The position numbers and the translations under genes were made by a program. From Lichenostomus cassidix (lineage: Eukaryota; Chordata; Aves; Passeriformes; Meliphagidae): 64,000 nucleotides of DNA. Under the pieces are notes generated by a model that saw only the letters and a list, made by a program, of their open reading frames with translations, was not told the DNA's origin and searched no databases. Below are positions 60,401-64,000 of the stretch, piece by piece (within the stretch, counting starts at the first letter, position 1; each line of letters opens with the position of its first letter). The stretch is from contig CM039182.1 in assembly GCA_008360975.2 (NCBI GenBank), positions 57,734,491 through 57,798,490 on the forward strand. The letters are read 5' to 3'.

Positions 60401-63400
60401 AGAAGGTTGTCAACATGAGTTATCTTTCTTGCCACAAGCTTGCTTTAGTCAATGCAGAAATCTGACGTTACCCGACAAACCCAGTGTTTCTGGTCACCTG
60501 AACAAAGCAACCTTCTTAAATGACATTAGCCTTTAGCTGACATACAACCACCAGCAAAATGCCAGGGCGCCTGTCAGTGACATACAAATGTTTGCTGCTG
60601 CTGCAGACTCTCAAAGGGACAAGGTGGGTTTGAACAAATTCCTACAACCCAGCCATGCTGGACACAGCACAGCAAGAAAAACTCTCGTAGACATGAACCC
60701 CATCACAGTCTTTTTTTGGTTCTCTCCACTAACTGAGGTGAAATATTTCTTTGTGCATTTATTTCCATGTTTGTGTAAAAAAGAGCATACATATGCATCA
60801 AGCCATGGAGAAAGGCTTTTTTAATTCTGTTCCTCATCTCTCCATAATGTTTGTTGTTCTGTGACTGTCTTGTAGCATACAAAACTGAAGGAAACCATAA
60901 AGTAGTGGGTAGGAGTATGCTCCTGCCATTAGAAGGATGCTCTGACCTGGACAACTACATGAACATGCAAAAAAAAATCTCCTTTGTCTGTTAAGAGCTA
61001 TTGTGAACAATCAACAAACATTTTTCTTTTAATTTCTTATTAAACTTCTTGCACAGGGGACACTGAGGAATTGAAGTCTTGAGAAACTCTTGGGTTTTCT
61101 TATTAAGAAGAAATTTCTATAATGAACACAATCAGACAATGAGAAAAAAAATCACATATAGCGAAGTGTAAGAGTTGTATTTAGATTTTGGACTTGAGGA
61201 ATATAGGGAGAACAGTACTGAAGATGGCTCATGTTATTTTGGGAAAAGGTTAAACTTTGGTGATCAAAAACTTTGGTGATAAATCATTCCTGGTGAGGAG
61301 TGGTACCAAAAGACTGATGCATTTCTGTCCATTGCTACACTCTGCACAGTGAGGTGACATCTCTGTACTCCCTGAATGCACAATGGATCTTCCCTGACCT
61401 ATTTGGAGGATCCATGGGGTGTCACTGCAAAGGAGCCTGCAGTCTCACCTCCAGTCTGTTGTCCAAAGGGACACAGGCATGTAGGAATAATAATCCAGTA
61501 AAAGATTTGCATAGTCTTTCCTCCATCTCACTCCCCCGCCCCATTTTACATTTCATATCACCATCCCCTGTTGCCAAGAGGAGTTTATCTATGGTGTTTG
61601 ATAAGGGAGCACTAAACACATTATACTGCTATTTTAAATGACATCACAACTAACTAGATATTTTAATTGAAGGTAAATAATCAACATTATTGCCTTTTGA
61701 ATGATAGCAATAGTGGAGAGTAATGGCACCACTGAGGAATCAATTGCTATTTCCCTCATAAACCATAAACCATTCAGAGATTTATAATGGTTTTTTAATG
61801 ATCAGCCTTCTAGGTGTTGAGCAGCTCCTCTGAGATCCTGAGTCTTCTGGCTGCTTGCTGAAGTCAACAGGAATGGGGAGCAGGGGGTCTCAGTATTACA
61901 TACCTTTATGCCCACCAGGATGAAACTTGTCACACCAGTTATCAGCCTTAAGCAAAGGAAAGCTTGGGATTTTACTGCACTGCTCTGCCTCAAGCTCAAA
62001 AACGAGGACACTTGACTCAACCACTGTTTCATAACCTGCTTAAAAATAAAAATGCATTGAGCATTTGTGTGCATTTCATGCCCTCTTAAGGTAAGTATAG
62101 CAAGCAACCTTGTGTAAGTAACCATTTTGATTGCTTGCTTCCCTCTGCATACCTGAATGCGTTCCCTTCAAATTTTATCTGCCCAGAGACTATTTTAATT
62201 AATGTGGTACGGTTGGTTCAATGGCATCATATCATGCACAAACCTCTGTGGATCCAGAGTGCTGTCAGAGGAAATGCCACACATTCCGTGCTTGGAAAGA
62301 CTGTCCCTCTTCCATGGTGCCATGACTCAAGAGACAGCATCAATGTGTCAGGTTTATTTTTGCACCTGGAGTCAACGGCATATTCATATACTCAGCCCTA
62401 TGCTGACAAATTCAGAATACGTTACTCAGTCTCATTAAATTCAATGGGATTATTCTCATGACACAGGGCACACAAGGCCAGTCACTACATTCTAATTTTC
62501 AACTTGTTTTACTTTAGGTTTGAATCAAAAGTGACTTTTCTAATCTTCAGAGAACACCTATGATGTGATCTGAACTCATTGATTCTCTTTTAATAGACCA
62601 AATTGGTCCATTCAAGCATTATCAAGGATCTTGTGGTAATATTGCAAGAGTTGCTCACAATGGAAATGAATCTTGACTCTGGATACGGAAAGAGAGCATG
62701 GAAAAACCCAGCCAAGACAGATAAATTCCTCCAGCCAGCCATAAAGGGACCAGATGTTTAAAGATGCACAGAAATTATTTAAAAATCCAAACCTGGTCTG
62801 GTGAAAAACAGAAGTCTTAATCTCTTTATACTCATGTCATGAAAAATATTGCTATTAATATGACAAAAGCATGAACAATAGCCACTGTCCCTCTCTCTTG
62901 TGTACTATCCTCTTTAGGGATGAGGAGTTTTACTATGCCCACCTAGATGAATAACATTCTGGGTTTTCCAATCCGTTTCTAAAGCAATTTACTAAGCACA
63001 TCCAAACTAAATTTTGAAAAAGCAGCCAATCTAACCAGGTCCCACTTAAGCCAATGACAAAACCCCCATTGACTTCAAGGAGAGCAAAAGCAGACCTGTT
63101 GTTGACAGGGAATTGTTCAGCTGAGCATGTTGGACTAGCATGTACCAGCTTCATGAGTATCAAAGGGAGTTACTAGAGGAAAACCCCTGAATATTTATAT
63201 GGTAGTTGAAGGGGAGGGCTATTTTTCCCTCTCCCATATATCTCCACTGTGATATGTTAGCTACACAAATGCACACAATCCACTCACAACTTCAGGGCTT
63301 GCAGAGCCTCGGATTTTTCTTTGTACTCTCTGCGGTGGAAGTGGCCTGATGGAAAAAGAGGTGTAAGGCATTTCACGGTTCTTCATGAGTTTACAGAAAT

Positions 63401-63473
63401 ACTGAGTCATCTTCAAGAACCAGTGTGGTCTCAGTGGATTTGCTATAGTACTGCTCTGGGGGGGATGTGTCTG

Positions 63474-63474
<1 letters not shown>

Positions 63475-63513
<39 letters not shown>

Positions 63514-63529
63514 TGTTTGTGTGTGTGTA
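63475..63529 (+). repeat. (TG)n microsatellite
   Basis: About 27 units with a GAGTGTTTG interruption near the right end. Confidence 0.95.
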
Positions 63530-64000
63530 CAGAAATAATCTGTCCAAATTAGCTCTGGAAAACTAAAGGGGAACCAGTTACATATTGGGGTTTCCCAGAG
63601 ATTTCCTGTGAGATCAGATGAGCTCCCAGAGGAGTTTCAGTACAAACAGAACAGCCCAATATTACAGGGTATCTAGTTTCATGCAGATTTTAATCAAATG
63701 GCACCAGCAAGATTTGAGCCAGCATTTTCACTATAATTTACAATGTATTTATTTTTTCTAGACAGCACATCCAGTCTGTCCGTATTACCAGGACTCCGGA
63801 ACACAGACAAAGTAACCAAAATGTTCACCTTAAGGCCTGTGCCTGCAAGGAGTTTCACTGAATAAAAGAAATGGCTACAACAGAATTTGGATCATCCAGC
63901 CCATAGCTAATGGAAATACATCTTCCCATCGCATTGCCATGACATGGCATACAGATCTAGACCTCAGTCTAGATTTACACCACACACTTGGATTTTGATC

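Larger units (their letters stand above)
57028..64000. other. Non-coding DNA, no gene recognised
   Basis: About 7 kb of AT-rich sequence with (CA)n at 57416-57456 and (TG)n at 63475-63529. Small open frames carry no motif. If the CpG island promotes to the right, this would be its first intron, but no splice-bounded exon was seen. Confidence 0.55.

Overview
The window looks like gene-poor, AT-rich nuclear DNA from a bird. Three copies of the 3' part of CR1, the main avian LINE, end in the typical CR1 tail, and a fourth piece is scrambled. There are also several avian-type endogenous retrovirus (ERV) LTRs, one ERV remnant with an alpharetrovirus-like env, and one isolated CpG island. No complete host protein-coding gene, tRNA or rRNA could be recognised. 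Most open frames are short, lack family motifs, or lie inside repeats. No species call is possible from sequence alone.

Layout. 1-11 kb: intergenic or intronic DNA with one CR1 tail (1819-2024) and an unidentified run of open frames (2226-2994). 11.2-11.65 kb: a plus-strand LTR, probably solo. 18.95-19.2 kb: a minus-strand solo LTR with a near-perfect target-site duplication. 24.4-25.1 kb: a rearranged minus-strand CR1. 26.5-27.1 kb: an ERVL-type LTR. 31.8-34.1 kb: a 5'-truncated ERV running integrase C-terminus, env, polypurine tract, 3' LTR. Its env is open over most of its length but is broken by one frameshift just before the membrane anchor. 39.5-40.3 kb: plus-strand CR1. 48.0-48.8 kb: minus-strand CR1.

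53.4-54.3 kb is the only strong host regulatory region: a CpG island with a TATA-like box, a CRE-like site and a G-quadruplex-prone GGGA block. It is probably the promoter and first exon of a gene whose other exons lie outside the window or are not recognisable here. 56.6-57.0 kb is a 400-bp pentanucleotide array, (GGAAG/GCAAG/GCAGG)n, open in several frames on both strands and certainly not a gene. The remaining DNA up to 64 kb has microsatellites only.

Function. The genes do not form a pathway or operon. The ERV parts belong together as one decayed provirus. The CpG island probably drives a transcript, but its direction is not settled. The best candidates for follow-up are the ERV with its single env lesion and odd flanks, the pentamer array, the CpG-island promoter, and two small coding-like segments (2226-2994 plus strand; 10841-10921 minus strand).
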